Assembly (NCBI RefSeq): GCF_003058085.1
Contig: NZ_QBUD01000009.1
Location: forward strand, 84,291 to 148,290
DNA length: 64,000 bases
Direction of reading: 5' to 3'
From: Yoonia sediminilitoris
GTDB taxonomy: Bacteria > Pseudomonadota > Alphaproteobacteria > Rhodobacterales > Rhodobacteraceae
Within the stretch, counting starts at the first letter, position 1. The number at the start of each line of letters is the position of its first letter. The notes beneath the pieces are model-generated. The model ran no database searches. It was not told where the DNA came from and saw nothing but the letters and a program-made list of their open reading frames with translations. Below, piece after piece: positions 29,608 to 38,265 of this stretch. A program made the position numbers and the translations under genes.

Positions 29608-31114
29608 ATGCGGCCTCCCATTCTGCGCGCAGGACGCGCCGAAGTAATTTGTTGTTCGCCCCGCGTGGAAGTGCGTCTTTGGCAACAAAGAGCCGTGGGC
29701 ATTTATAGCTTGCGAGCCTTTCGCTGACGAAGCTGCGCAGTTCGTCTTCGTCTATCACGTCTGTCGCCACGTAAAACCCCGCAATGATGACGGTGCCTGT
29801 GCGAATTTGAACAGCGGCGGCGGCGGCTTCGGAAATCAGCGGATGCGCGGTCAACGCATCCTCGACTTCGACCGGGCTGACACGGTAACCGCCCGCATTC
29901 ATCATATCGTCGGCGCGGCCGGCATAGGTGATGGCGCCATCGCTATCCATGATGCCGATGTCGCCCGTCATGAACCAGTCGCCTTGAAAACGGGCCGCAG
30001 TTTCTTTGGGTGCTTCATAATAGCCGAGCATCAATCCGGGGTCGGACTTGTGAATGGCGATTGTGCCGGGCTCGCCACGCGGTACCGGGCCATCGGGGCC
30101 AATGATCGCCACCTTGCGCCCCGGCTGGGCAAAACCTGACGCCCCCGGCGGGGCGGGATGCCCCGGTGCGCCTGATATGAAGGTTGAACATTCGGACATG
30201 CCGAATGCCTCGTAAATGTCGGTGCCGGTTTTGCTCTGCCACGCGGACTTGTAATCCTCGGCCAGTTTTTCACCGGCAGAGAGCCCATGGCGCAGGTCAG
30301 TTAGCCCGGACAGATCGCCACGCAGCATACGTCGATAAACGCCTGGCGCTGCTGCAAAAATTGTCGCGCGCTGCTGGCGCAGTAAATGCGGCAATGCATC
30401 CGTTGGGGTGCCATCCTGCGCCACAATCGCGGTGGCACCGACAGTCCAGGGGTCCATTAGGCCAGTGCCCAGCGTATAGGTCCAGTTGAAGGCGCCCGCA
30501 TGCAAGATCCGGTCCGTGTCAACCATGCCATACCAGCCATCAATCATCATCTGCCGTGCCCAGATCGCACGGTGCGCATGTACAACTGGTGTCGGGCGGC
30601 CCGACGTGCCCGATGTGAAAATGATATAGGCAGGCCGGTCAGGATCACCCATCGCAAAGGCGGCCATAGGGGTGGTGTCGTCGGGGCGGATGTCATCCAC
30701 GTGGACGGTTGGCTGCGATGATGACGGGCATGCAATTCCGTCACTATAAACGGTGAGTGCGGGCTTGATTTGCGCGCAAAGCACATCGACCTCCCCTTTG
30801 GTCAGCGCGGCAGAGGTCGGGACGGGCACGATCCCTACAGCGATTGACGCAAGATAGATGATCGGGAAATCGACTGTATTGCCGAGCCGCATCAACAGTC
30901 TGTCACCAGGTCGCAAACCTTTTGCCAACAGGCAGGTGGCTTGTTCGAGAACGGCCCTGCGCAACTGGCCAAAAGTCATTTCCGAAGGACTGTCCCCTGC
31001 AATGACAAGCGCAGGTTTGTCGGGCCGGTCCTGCGCGGCGGACAAGACATGTGCCGCCATATTGAAAGCTGGAGGTGGGTCGGGAAACGGATCAGAGACA
31101 GAGTGTGACAGCAT
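29594..31114 (-). CDS. AMP-dependent acyl-CoA synthetase/ligase
   Basis: This 506-residue ANL-superfamily enzyme adenylates a carboxylate and probably transfers it to CoA. The P-loop-like A3 motif is YIIFTSGTSGRPTPVVHAH. EAFGMSEC is the A5 motif, TGDIGIMDSDGAITYAGRADDM covers A7/A8, and the C-terminal lysine is in PRGANNKLLRR. The start is MLSHSVSDPF. The enzyme resembles benzoate-CoA ligase-like members by general layout, but the substrate is not determined. It is divergent (65 bp) from an XRE-cupin regulator, a frequent pairing in aromatic and acyl catabolism. Confidence 0.9.
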   Translation of the reverse strand: MLSHSVSDPFPDPPPAFNMAAHVLSAAQDRPDKPALVIAGDSPSEMTFGQLRRAVLEQATCLLAKGLRPGDRLLMRLGNTVDFPIIYLASIAVGIVPVPTSAALTKGEVDVLCAQIKPALTVYSDGIACPSSSQPTVHVDDIRPDDTTPMAAFAMGDPDRPAYIIFTSGTSGRPTPVVHAHRAIWARQMMIDGWYGMVDTDRILHAGAFNWTYTLGTGLMDPWTVGATAIVAQDGTPTDALPHLLRQQRATIFAAAPGVYRRMLRGDLSGLTDLRHGLSAGEKLAEDYKSAWQSKTGTDIYEAFGMSECSTFISGAPGHPAPPGASGFAQPGRKVAIIGPDGPVPRGEPGTIAIHKSDPGLMLGYYEAPKETAARFQGDWFMTGDIGIMDSDGAITYAGRADDMMNAGGYRVSPVEVEDALTAHPLISEAAAAAVQIRTGTVIIAGFYVATDVIDEDELRSFVSERLASYKCPRLFVAKDALPRGANNKLLRRVLRAEWEAAYGQT

Positions 31115-31179
31115 GGATGTCCGGCTATCCTCCGGCGGCACAAGTTGCAAGATACGCCAACCATCCGTATGTAGTCGCC

Positions 31180-31803
31180 ATGACAGATATCGATCCGAAA
31201 AGCCTGATCCGTATCGCTCATGAAAATGGCGATAACAGCGTGGCGCAACCGCTTGATCTGGGTGCGCGGGTGCGCGAATTGCGCAAGGCCCGCGACTGGA
31301 CGCTCGAACAGGCTGCACAGCAGGCGGGTTTGGCGCGATCTACTTTGTCCAAGATCGAAAACGGTCAGATGTCGCCAACCTATGATGCTCTGAAAAAGCT
31401 GGCCGTTGGCTTGAAAATTTCCGTCCCGCAATTGTTTACACCGCCATCAAAGGGGCAGGTGAACGGTCGTATGGCCGTGACCCGGACCGGAGAAGAGGCC
31501 GAAAAACTTACCACGACCTACGAACATGCATTGCTGGCAAATGCACTGACCACCAAGAAGATGTTGCCATATCGCACCCATGTCCGCGCGCGGAAGATGG
31601 AGGATTTCGATGGCTGGGTCCGCCATGACGGCGAGGAGTTTCTTTATGTTCTGACTGGCCAGATCAGGCTCTATACCGAATTTTACGAGCCGGTGGAACT
31701 GAAACGCGGTGACAGCGCCTATTACGATGCTTCAATGGGGCATAACGTCGTGTCGATCAGCGCCGAAGATGCGACACTCCTCTGGGTTACATCACTGAGC
31801 TGA
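31180..31803 (+). CDS. XRE-family regulator with cupin sensor domain
   Basis: This 207-residue regulator has an N-terminal helix-turn-helix (LGARVRELRKARDWTLEQAAQQAGLARSTLSKIENG, about residues 25-60, preceded by a charged leader) and a C-terminal cupin (about 130-205) with HDGEEFLYVLTGQ and MGHNVVSISAED. Family members bind a small ligand in the cupin and control neighbouring catabolic genes. The start MTDIDPKSLIR avoids overlap with the divergent ligase. It probably regulates the AMP-ligase/DsbA-like/MFS group. Confidence 0.9.
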   Translation: MTDIDPKSLIRIAHENGDNSVAQPLDLGARVRELRKARDWTLEQAAQQAGLARSTLSKIENGQMSPTYDALKKLAVGLKISVPQLFTPPSKGQVNGRMAVTRTGEEAEKLTTTYEHALLANALTTKKMLPYRTHVRARKMEDFDGWVRHDGEEFLYVLTGQIRLYTEFYEPVELKRGDSAYYDASMGHNVVSISAEDATLLWVTSLS

Positions 31804-31807
31804 ACTT

Positions 31808-31840
31808 TGCCTCCGGCGGGGATATTTTTGGCCACAAGAA
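31808..31840. repeat. CCTCCGGCGGGGATATTT-type intergenic element
   Basis: The gap between the convergent XRE-cupin and peptide-binding genes begins with CCTCCGGCGGGG followed by ATATTTTTGGCC and an AAGAAG tract. From memory, this wording recurs in convergent gaps of many Rhodobacteraceae genomes. CCTCCGGCGGG has short-stem potential with a T-run, so a bidirectional terminator is plausible. Only one copy is seen here. Confidence 0.4.
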
Positions 31841-31888
31841 GCTATGCGCGGTCCCATATTGGAAACCGCGCTCCGTTCATGCAGCTTG

Positions 31889-33706
31889 CTATTTTTCCTC
31901 GTACCACCAGACATCAGGCTGCCAACCAGGCCAATCGCCGAAAATCGGCATCTCGTCCGGGTAATGCAGGTTTTTGGAGTGCGCTAGACGGCTGATGTTC
32001 CACTGATAGATCGGGATAACATAGCGGCCGCTGGTCAGGACACGGTCAAGCGCTTTCACCGCAGCGACAAAGTCATCCTGACTTTCGGAAGTCAGCAGTT
32101 TGCCTATCATGGCGTCAACCGCCGGGGATTTGACGCCCATCAGATTGCGCCCGCCGGGGGCGTCGGCAGTTTCAGAGCCATAGTAGTTATACTGTTCGTT
32201 GCCGGGAGAAAGCGACAGGCCGCGCCGATAGTAGGTCATGTCGAAATCGTAGCTGTCGGTGCGTTCCTTGAACTGCGCGCTGTCCACAGTGGACACGGTC
32301 GGTGTGACGCCGATGCGGGCCAGGGATTCCACATACATGTCAATAATGGCCTGATTTTCAGACCCGCCCTGTGCAAGGAGGATGTCAAAGGTTAAAGCCT
32401 CGCCCGCATCATTCTTCAAGACACCGTCCTGCACCGTCCATCCCGCGCTGGCCATCTGTTCAAGTGCTTTGGCCGTACCCGCGCGGTTTCGTTCGGTGCC
32501 ATCAGCAACGGGCAAGCTGTATCCTTCAAGCGCGCCGGGTGTGAGATCAGATGCGAAGGGTTCAAGAAATTCCCGCACGCGGCCTTCGGCGGGCCCATCG
32601 GACATGCCAAGCGGCGAATTGGACCAATAGGATGTGATCCTTGGCTGGGCCGAGCCTGTCATGGATTCGTTGATAAATTCAAAATTGAACGCATGGATCA
32701 GCGCATCACGCACCCGCCAGTCGGCAAACTGCGGTTTGCGGGTGTTCATCACAAAACCTGTCATCCCGGAGGGGCGTTCATGCGGCAGCACCGACAGGAC
32801 AATATCGCCGCTTTGCACGGCCGGGAAATCATACTGGCTTTCCCAGCGGGCGACGTTGAATTCACGGTTTGAATTCACGGCACCTGTCTTGAATGCCTCG
32901 AATGCGGCTGTTTCATCGCCGAAGAATTCCAGCCGGACTTCATCGATATTGTTGGTGCCTTTGCGAAACGGCACGTCCTTGCCCCAGTAATCGGGATTGC
33001 GGCGCAGCGAGACAAAGCGCCCCGCTTCGAAATCGTCAATCATGTAGGGTGCAGAGGTGATCGGCACGATCTGGGTTGTGCTTTCTGCAAAGTCGATGCC
33101 GTCCCATTGGGCCTTTTTGAGGATAGGGCGCATCCCGGCCAGCAGGGCCAGTTCACGGTCTGCAACGTTGAACGTAAACCGGACAGAGCGCGGACCGGTC
33201 TGTTCCATCGTCTCGACCTTTTGCCAAAACCCGAGGTAGCGGGGATGACCAACGGTGCCGAGAGTTTCATAGGACCAGAGCACATCTTCGATGGTCAGCG
33301 GGCTGCCGTCGGAAAATGTGATCCCCTCGCGCAAGGTAAATTCGACCCATTCGCGATTCGGTCCGGTTTCAACCGATTCGGCCAAAACACCGTAAAGAGA
33401 GAAGGGTTCATCAAGGCTGCGCCCCATCATGCTTTCGCCCAGAAAGAAACGCAGCTGCCAGGGAACAGAGCCCTTGCGTACAAAGGGATTGAGACTGTCA
33501 AAGCTTCCGACCTCGGCTGTGACGATCTGGCCACCCGTTGGAGCATCTGGATTCGCATAGGGCAAGGACACAAAATCCGGTGGAAGGGCAGGGTCACCAT
33601 ACATAGCTATGCCATGTTGCGGCTCTGCCACGGCGATGTTGGCTGAGAGGATAAGCGCAAACGCACTTCCCATGGCCCTTGCTATGTTACGTATATGCTG
33701 TGTCAC
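31889..33706 (-). CDS. orphan family 5 solute-binding protein (YejA-like)
   Basis: This is a periplasmic oligopeptide-type binding protein of an ABC importer, 605 residues from a GTG start at 33706 that gives a good signal peptide (HIRNIARAMGSAFALILSANI then AVA cleavage). The solute-binding family 5 signature is seen in the region FTLREGITFSDGSPLTIEDVLW, and RDALIHAFNFEFINE resembles the YejA branch. No permease or ATPase gene lies on either side: upstream is a noncoding gap and downstream a convergent regulator. Its transporter must be encoded elsewhere, or it serves sensing. Confidence 0.88.
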   Translation of the reverse strand: MTQHIRNIARAMGSAFALILSANIAVAEPQHGIAMYGDPALPPDFVSLPYANPDAPTGGQIVTAEVGSFDSLNPFVRKGSVPWQLRFFLGESMMGRSLDEPFSLYGVLAESVETGPNREWVEFTLREGITFSDGSPLTIEDVLWSYETLGTVGHPRYLGFWQKVETMEQTGPRSVRFTFNVADRELALLAGMRPILKKAQWDGIDFAESTTQIVPITSAPYMIDDFEAGRFVSLRRNPDYWGKDVPFRKGTNNIDEVRLEFFGDETAAFEAFKTGAVNSNREFNVARWESQYDFPAVQSGDIVLSVLPHERPSGMTGFVMNTRKPQFADWRVRDALIHAFNFEFINESMTGSAQPRITSYWSNSPLGMSDGPAEGRVREFLEPFASDLTPGALEGYSLPVADGTERNRAGTAKALEQMASAGWTVQDGVLKNDAGEALTFDILLAQGGSENQAIIDMYVESLARIGVTPTVSTVDSAQFKERTDSYDFDMTYYRRGLSLSPGNEQYNYYGSETADAPGGRNLMGVKSPAVDAMIGKLLTSESQDDFVAAVKALDRVLTSGRYVIPIYQWNISRLAHSKNLHYPDEMPIFGDWPGWQPDVWWYEEK

Positions 33707-33784
33707 TGTTGGTTTGCCCCTGCATTTGAACTCATTATTTTGCCTGATGGTAAAGAGGGTTTTCAGCCTTTTCAAACTTTTAGC

Positions 33785-33813
33785 TTGGATGCGGGCAAAT
33801 GATTGCTTATAAA
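33785..33813 (+). promoter_or_regulatory. sigma-70-type promoter for a candidate sRNA
   Basis: TTGGAT (33785-33790) and TATAAA (33808-33813) are separated by exactly 17 bp. Each differs from consensus at two or fewer key positions. There is no plus-strand ORF directly after it, but a transcript starting near 33820 would reach a strong terminator 70 nt later. Confidence 0.55.
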
Positions 33814-33819
33814 GAAATC

Positions 33820-33895
33820 ACTGCTCGATAGGTTTCTTGCCTGTATGAAACCTGCCTCAATAACTTTACGCCCGCCTTGTGCGGGCGTTTTTTTT
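33820..33895 (+). ncRNA. candidate small RNA (about 76 nt)
   Basis: A predicted transcript begins 7 nt after the -10 element. It folds into two hairpins: AGGTTTC (33830-33836) with GAAACCT (33847-33853), and the terminator CGCCCGC (33869-33875) with GCGGGCG (33881-33887) followed by eight T residues. The closest plus-strand gene upstream ends 2 kb earlier, so the terminator has no other obvious client. The minus-strand binding-protein gene starts about 110 bp to the left. It belongs to no sRNA family that I recognise. Confidence 0.5.
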
Positions 33896-33925
33896 GCCTC
33901 GCGCCTGTCATGGTACTTTGCAGGT

Positions 33926-33941
33926 GCAGCATATATGCTGC
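33926..33941. promoter_or_regulatory. 16-bp palindrome upstream of bdhA
   Basis: GCAGCATATATGCTGC is perfectly self-complementary and sits 31 bp before the bdhA start, where an operator would lie. PhaR of related bacteria binds TGC/GCA-rich sites at polyhydroxybutyrate genes, so a link to PHB control is possible but not shown. Confidence 0.5.
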
Positions 33942-33972
33942 GTAAAAGCGAGACAGACAGGGAGCTACCGCA

Positions 33973-34746
33973 ATGACTCTTTCAGGCAAGACAGCCGTTA
34001 TTACAGGATCGAACTCTGGCATAGGGTTGGGTGTGGCACGTGAACTCGCGCGCGCGGGCGCCAATGTGGTGCTGAACTCGTTTACCGACCGCGAGGAAGA
34101 TCACGCGCTAGCCACAGAGATCGCCAAGGAACATGGTGTCGATGCCAAATATGTGGCTGCCGACATGTCCAAGGGCGAAGATTGCCGTCGTCTGATCAAG
34201 GACGCAGGCCGTTGTGACATTCTGGTGAACAATGCGGGCATTCAGCATGTGGCGCCGGTGCAGGATTTCCCAACCGAAAAGTGGGATGCGATCATCGCGA
34301 TCAACATGTCCTCGGCCTTTCACACGACTGCCGCAGCCGTGTCAGCCATGCGCGCATCTGGCTATGGCCGCATCATCAACATCGCCTCGGCCCACGGGTT
34401 GACGGCGTCGCCCTATAAATCGGCCTATGTGGCGGCCAAGCATGGTATCGTCGGCCTGACCAAAACAATCGGGCTGGAAACGGCGCAAGACCCGATCACA
34501 TGCAATGCGATTTGCCCGGGCTACGTGCTGACCCCGCTGATCGAGGCGCAAATTCCCGACACGATGAAGGAGTATGACATGTCCCGCGAGGATGTGATCA
34601 AGAACGTGATGCTGGAACGCCAGCCCTCCAAGGAGTTCGCCACGGTCGAACAGTTGGGCGGCACCGCAGTGTTCCTGTGTTCCGACGCGGCGGCGCAAAT
34701 CACGGGCACGACCATCAGCGTTGATGGCGGCTGGACGGCACTTTAA
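33973..34746 (+). CDS. bdhA: 3-hydroxybutyrate dehydrogenase
   Basis: BdhA interconverts D-3-hydroxybutyrate and acetoacetate with NAD, completing breakdown of polyhydroxybutyrate. The 257 residues show a classic short-chain dehydrogenase: cofactor motif TGSNSGIGLGVA, NNAG, catalytic Ser in NIASAHGLTAS and YVAAKHG. Family-specific features include NAIQHV-like NNAGIQHVAPVQDFP and GYVLTPLIEAQIPD. A GGGAG site precedes ATG. It is followed 11 bp later by a patatin-like gene, probably in the same transcript. Confidence 0.95.
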   Translation: MTLSGKTAVITGSNSGIGLGVARELARAGANVVLNSFTDREEDHALATEIAKEHGVDAKYVAADMSKGEDCRRLIKDAGRCDILVNNAGIQHVAPVQDFPTEKWDAIIAINMSSAFHTTAAAVSAMRASGYGRIINIASAHGLTASPYKSAYVAAKHGIVGLTKTIGLETAQDPITCNAICPGYVLTPLIEAQIPDTMKEYDMSREDVIKNVMLERQPSKEFATVEQLGGTAVFLCSDAAAQITGTTISVDGGWTAL

Positions 34747-34757
34747 GGGCTGTGGGC

Positions 34758-35792
34758 GTGACAAAACGCATCAATCTGGCCTTGCAGGGGGGCGGCGCGC
34801 ACGGTGCCTTCACTTGGGGCGTGTTGTGCCGCATCTTGCAGGACGAGGATATCGAGATTGCGGCTATATCAGCGACCTCTGCGGGGGCACTGAATGCGGC
34901 GGCACTCAAGGCGGGCATGCTGTCGGGCGGGCGACAAGGCGCGCGCGAGAATCTGGATTGGCTGTGGACCCAGATCGGGGCCATCACAGACCCCAATTTT
35001 ACCGACTGGATTGCATCGCTTGCCCCATCTGCGGGGATTTGGGCCAAGGCACTGGAATATTCGCCTGCCTATGCCGCCGTGGACATGACACAGCGCATGT
35101 TGTCGCCCTATGCCTATGGCCCTGCCGCAAGAAATCCGTTGGAACGAATCGTCAGGGAATTCAGGTATGACGCGGTCTGTTCGCAAGACGGACCCGCGCT
35201 GCACATCTGCGCCACCAACGTCAGATCGGGCAAAATCCGGGTTTTTACCGGAGAAGAAATCATGTCCGATGTCATCCTTGCCTCTGCCTGCCTGCCCAGC
35301 CTGTTTCAGGCGGTTGAATTCACGGACCCGCAGACCGGCAAGTCAGAGGCGTTCTGGGATGGCGGCTATTCCGGCAATCCGGCGCTTTTCCCGTTGTTTG
35401 ATAAGGACTTGCCCGACGACATTTTGATCGTGAACATCAATCCACTGCACCGCGAGGAACTGCCCGTCGAAGTTCAGGCAATCCATAACCGGATCAACGA
35501 AATCAGCTTTAACAGCTCATTGCTGCGCGAACTGCGGGCGATCGAATTTGTGCATCGGCTTATTGAGGACGGGTCAATCACGCGTGGGACAATGAAGAAT
35601 GTGCTGGTGCATATGATTGCTGACGATGTGTTGATGAACGAACTCAACGTCGCCACCAAGACCATTCCAACGCCGGTGGTGCTGGCGCGGTTGAAAGCGG
35701 CGGGCGAGGCGGCTGCGGATGCTTTCCTGTCCAATCACAAGTCTGATCTGAACGCATCCAGTTCGGTGAACCTGCGGGACATGTTCAGCTAA
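34758..35792 (+). CDS. patatin-like phospholipase/esterase
   Basis: This 344-residue protein belongs to the patatin family of Ser-Asp lipid hydrolases. The oxyanion loop QGGGAHGAFTWGV is near the N-terminus. The nucleophile serine is in ISATSAGALNAA, with Ala in place of the first Gly of GXSXG. The catalytic Asp is in WDGGYSGNPAL (about residue 195). The second of two GTG codons has the better spacing to an AAGGG site. Proximity to bdhA suggests a role in PHB granule or lipid mobilisation; that is inference. The 3' end overlaps the convergent lysE-like gene by 8 nt. Confidence 0.88.
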   Translation: MTKRINLALQGGGAHGAFTWGVLCRILQDEDIEIAAISATSAGALNAAALKAGMLSGGRQGARENLDWLWTQIGAITDPNFTDWIASLAPSAGIWAKALEYSPAYAAVDMTQRMLSPYAYGPAARNPLERIVREFRYDAVCSQDGPALHICATNVRSGKIRVFTGEEIMSDVILASACLPSLFQAVEFTDPQTGKSEAFWDGGYSGNPALFPLFDKDLPDDILIVNINPLHREELPVEVQAIHNRINEISFNSSLLRELRAIEFVHRLIEDGSITRGTMKNVLVHMIADDVLMNELNVATKTIPTPVVLARLKAAGEAAADAFLSNHKSDLNASSSVNLRDMFS

Positions 35793-36387
35793 GCAGCTTG
35801 AACGCCAGCGCCCACATCACAAGACCGATCAGCACGTCCAGCAACTGCCACGCGCGGGCCGATGTCATGACGGGCGCCAGCAGACGTGCGCCGTATCCAA
35901 GGCTGAAGAAAAAAACGAATGACGCAGAAACCGCGCCAATCCCGAAGGCAAGTTTTGCACCGGTCGCGGTAAACTGGGTCGAGATTGCACCAATCAGGCC
36001 CAATGTATCCAGATAGACGTGCGGGTTCAGCCATGTGAACGCCGCACCCGTCGCCAGCGTGGCCCACAGGCCCGCAGTCTGGCCCGCAATCTGCAGCGCA
36101 TAGTCACCCTGCCACGCTGCCCAAAGACGAAGCGCTCCATAGACCAACAAAAACGCGGCGCCACCCCACGCCATGATCTGCGGCAACATCGGATAGAGCG
36201 CAACGATAGCCCCAAATCCCAAAACGCCCGCAGTGATCAAAATCGCGTCCGACAGCGCGCACAACAGGCATAGCGGAAAGACATGCGCGCCAGCCAGTCC
36301 CTGGCGCAGCACAAAGGCGTTTTGCGCACCAATCGCAAGGATCAGCGCAAAGGCGGTGGCAAAACCGGTCAGGGCAGGGGTGATCAA
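35785..36387 (-). CDS. LysE/ArgO family amino-acid exporter
   Basis: This 200-residue membrane protein has five to six hydrophobic spans and the LysE signature near the N-terminus, ALILAIGAQNAFVLRQGL. The region FTWLNPHVYLDTLGLIGAIS in the middle matches the ArgO/LysE subfamily that exports arginine or lysine. It lies 3 nt downstream of the DUF502 gene, so both are likely cotranscribed. The exported substrate is inferred from the family. Confidence 0.92.
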   Translation of the reverse strand: MITPALTGFATAFALILAIGAQNAFVLRQGLAGAHVFPLCLLCALSDAILITAGVLGFGAIVALYPMLPQIMAWGGAAFLLVYGALRLWAAWQGDYALQIAGQTAGLWATLATGAAFTWLNPHVYLDTLGLIGAISTQFTATGAKLAFGIGAVSASFVFFFSLGYGARLLAPVMTSARAWQLLDVLIGLVMWALAFKLLS

Positions 36388-36390
36388 ATG

Positions 36391-37119
36391 TTACTCGGCC
36401 GCATGCGGGATGGATGTGACTGTCTTGTCGTTGGGGTAAACCAAGCCAGCCGAAATCACCAGCTTTGCGGCATCCTCAACCGACATATCCAACATCTTGA
36501 CGTCACGCAGGGGCAGAAACAGCAGAAACCCTGACGTAGGGTTCGGTGTGGTTGGCAGAAATACTGTTGTGAATGTCTCTCCATCCGCCAGTTTCTCGTC
36601 AATCTCGCCCTTGGCGTTGGTCGAGACAAAGGCAATCGCCCAGATGCCCTTGCGCGGATATTCCACCAGACAGGCCTTATCAAAAGATGTGTCACGCTGG
36701 GAAAAAACTGTCTCTGCAATCTGCTTGACGGCATTATAGACCGACCGGACCACCGGCATCCGGTCCACGATCCGTTCACCAATTGACAGAAAAGACCGCC
36801 CGATAATCCCTTTGCCGATCCAGCCGACAATGACCGTAAAGATCAGGAATATGACAACGCCGACACCACGCACGTTGACCGTGATCCAGTTTTCAGGCGT
36901 GCGGCCAAGGAAGTGGTTCACCAACTGTTCGGGGTGATAGGCATTTGGCACAAAGGGCCAGACCCAGCTATCGACCCAGCCCACGACAGTCCAGATCAGC
37001 CACAGTGTCATCCCGATCGGGGCCACAATGATAACGCCCGCAAGGAAGTTGCTGCGCAATTTCGCGATTATGCCGGGGCGGCGCAGGCGCTTGTGCTCTG
37101 GGTGGTCAGGGTCGTTCAT
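36391..37119 (-). CDS. DUF502 family membrane protein
   Basis: This 242-residue protein matches DUF502, a widespread family of unknown function. Two membrane segments are visible (about residues 24-48 and 75-97), then a soluble domain with the motif MPVVRSVYNAVKQIAETV and the family stretch KACLVEYPRKGIWAIAFVS. TPNPTSGFLLFLP follows near residue 200. An ATG at 37119 is preferred to a TTG four codons upstream. The gap to psuG (37120-37359, about 240 bp) shows no gene. Confidence 0.85.
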   Translation of the reverse strand: MNDPDHPEHKRLRRPGIIAKLRSNFLAGVIIVAPIGMTLWLIWTVVGWVDSWVWPFVPNAYHPEQLVNHFLGRTPENWITVNVRGVGVVIFLIFTVIVGWIGKGIIGRSFLSIGERIVDRMPVVRSVYNAVKQIAETVFSQRDTSFDKACLVEYPRKGIWAIAFVSTNAKGEIDEKLADGETFTTVFLPTTPNPTSGFLLFLPLRDVKMLDMSVEDAAKLVISAGLVYPNDKTVTSIPHAAE

Positions 37120-37359
37120 CGGCTCATCCAAAAGATCGGTGCTATATAGTTAGGGTGCGCAGGCGGCGCCCACAATATCGGCAGGCGGAAATCGGATGAT
37201 TTATCCGGGGCATGCCGCCTGCGCTGAAATAATGGGCGGACATGGCGCTCACAGCGGGGTCTTATCCTCACTCATCATCAATCCCGTGGCATCTACGCCA
37301 ACGTCTTCGCATCCACAAAAGGTCCCGCGAGAGGATGCGCCTGCACATTTACCCCATTC

Positions 37360-38265
37360 TTACGACGCGAGGGATATCGCAATTTGCGCAGCGAGCTGCG
37401 CGTTGTTACGCACCAATGCGATGTTGGCTGTCAGGGAACGCCCCTCGGTCAGTTCAAAGATCCGTTGCAGCAGGAAGGGCGTGACCGCCTTGGCGCTAAT
37501 CTTTTGGGCGTCAGCCTCTGCCAGCGCCTGCGCGATGATGGGTGCCAGTGTTTCGGCGGGGATTTCGGCCTCGGCGGGGATAGGGTTTGTGACTAACTGC
37601 CCGCCCTTCAGGCCCATGGCCGTCCGCATTTGCTGGGCCCTGGCAATGTCTACGGCACTATCCATCCGCAGGGGTGCAACCATTTCGGACGTTGCGGACC
37701 AGAAGGCCGGGATCATGTCTTGCCCATAGGCGATCACTGGCACACCAAGTGTTTCGAGCACTTCGAATGTCTTGGGCAAATCCAGAATGGCTTTCGCCCC
37801 TGCGGCCACAACTGTGACCGGGGTTTGCGCCAGTTCATGCAGATCGGCAGAAATGTCAAAGCTGTCTTCGGCCCCCTTGTGCACACCGCCAATACCGCCT
37901 GTTGCGAACGCATGGATGCCCGCCAGATGGGCGGCAATCATGGTGGCGGCCACAGTTGTGGCCCCCGTGCCGCCAGAGGCGATACAGGCGGCGATATCGG
38001 CGCGCGACAGCTTGGCCACATCCTTGGCTTGCCCCAATGCATCAAGTTCGTCAGCCTCAAGCCCCACATGCAGGGTGCCGTTTATGACGGCGATTGTTGC
38101 GGGCACGGCGCCTGCCTGCCTGATGTCATCTTCGACAATGCGTGCGGTTTCGACATTTTGCGGAAACGGCATCCCGTGGGTGATGATGGTGCTTTCCAGG
38201 GCCACAAGCGGCACGCCTGTTGCGCGGGCGTTGGCCACTTCGGCACTAAATGTCATGGGGATCAT
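37360..38265 (-). CDS. psuG: pseudouridine-5'-phosphate glycosidase
   Basis: PsuG cleaves pseudouridine 5'-phosphate to uracil and ribose 5-phosphate, breaking the C-C glycosidic bond. The 301 residues show family signatures: VALESTIITHGMPFPQN, catalytic-lysine regions around ADIAACIASGGTGATTVAAT, FATGGIGGVHKGAEDSFDIS and DLPKTFEVLETLGVPVIAY. The start overlaps psuK by 4 nt, giving the two-gene pseudouridine salvage operon psuK-psuG. Confidence 0.96.
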   Translation of the reverse strand: MIPMTFSAEVANARATGVPLVALESTIITHGMPFPQNVETARIVEDDIRQAGAVPATIAVINGTLHVGLEADELDALGQAKDVAKLSRADIAACIASGGTGATTVAATMIAAHLAGIHAFATGGIGGVHKGAEDSFDISADLHELAQTPVTVVAAGAKAILDLPKTFEVLETLGVPVIAYGQDMIPAFWSATSEMVAPLRMDSAVDIARAQQMRTAMGLKGGQLVTNPIPAEAEIPAETLAPIIAQALAEADAQKISAKAVTPFLLQRIFELTEGRSLTANIALVRNNAQLAAQIAISLAS

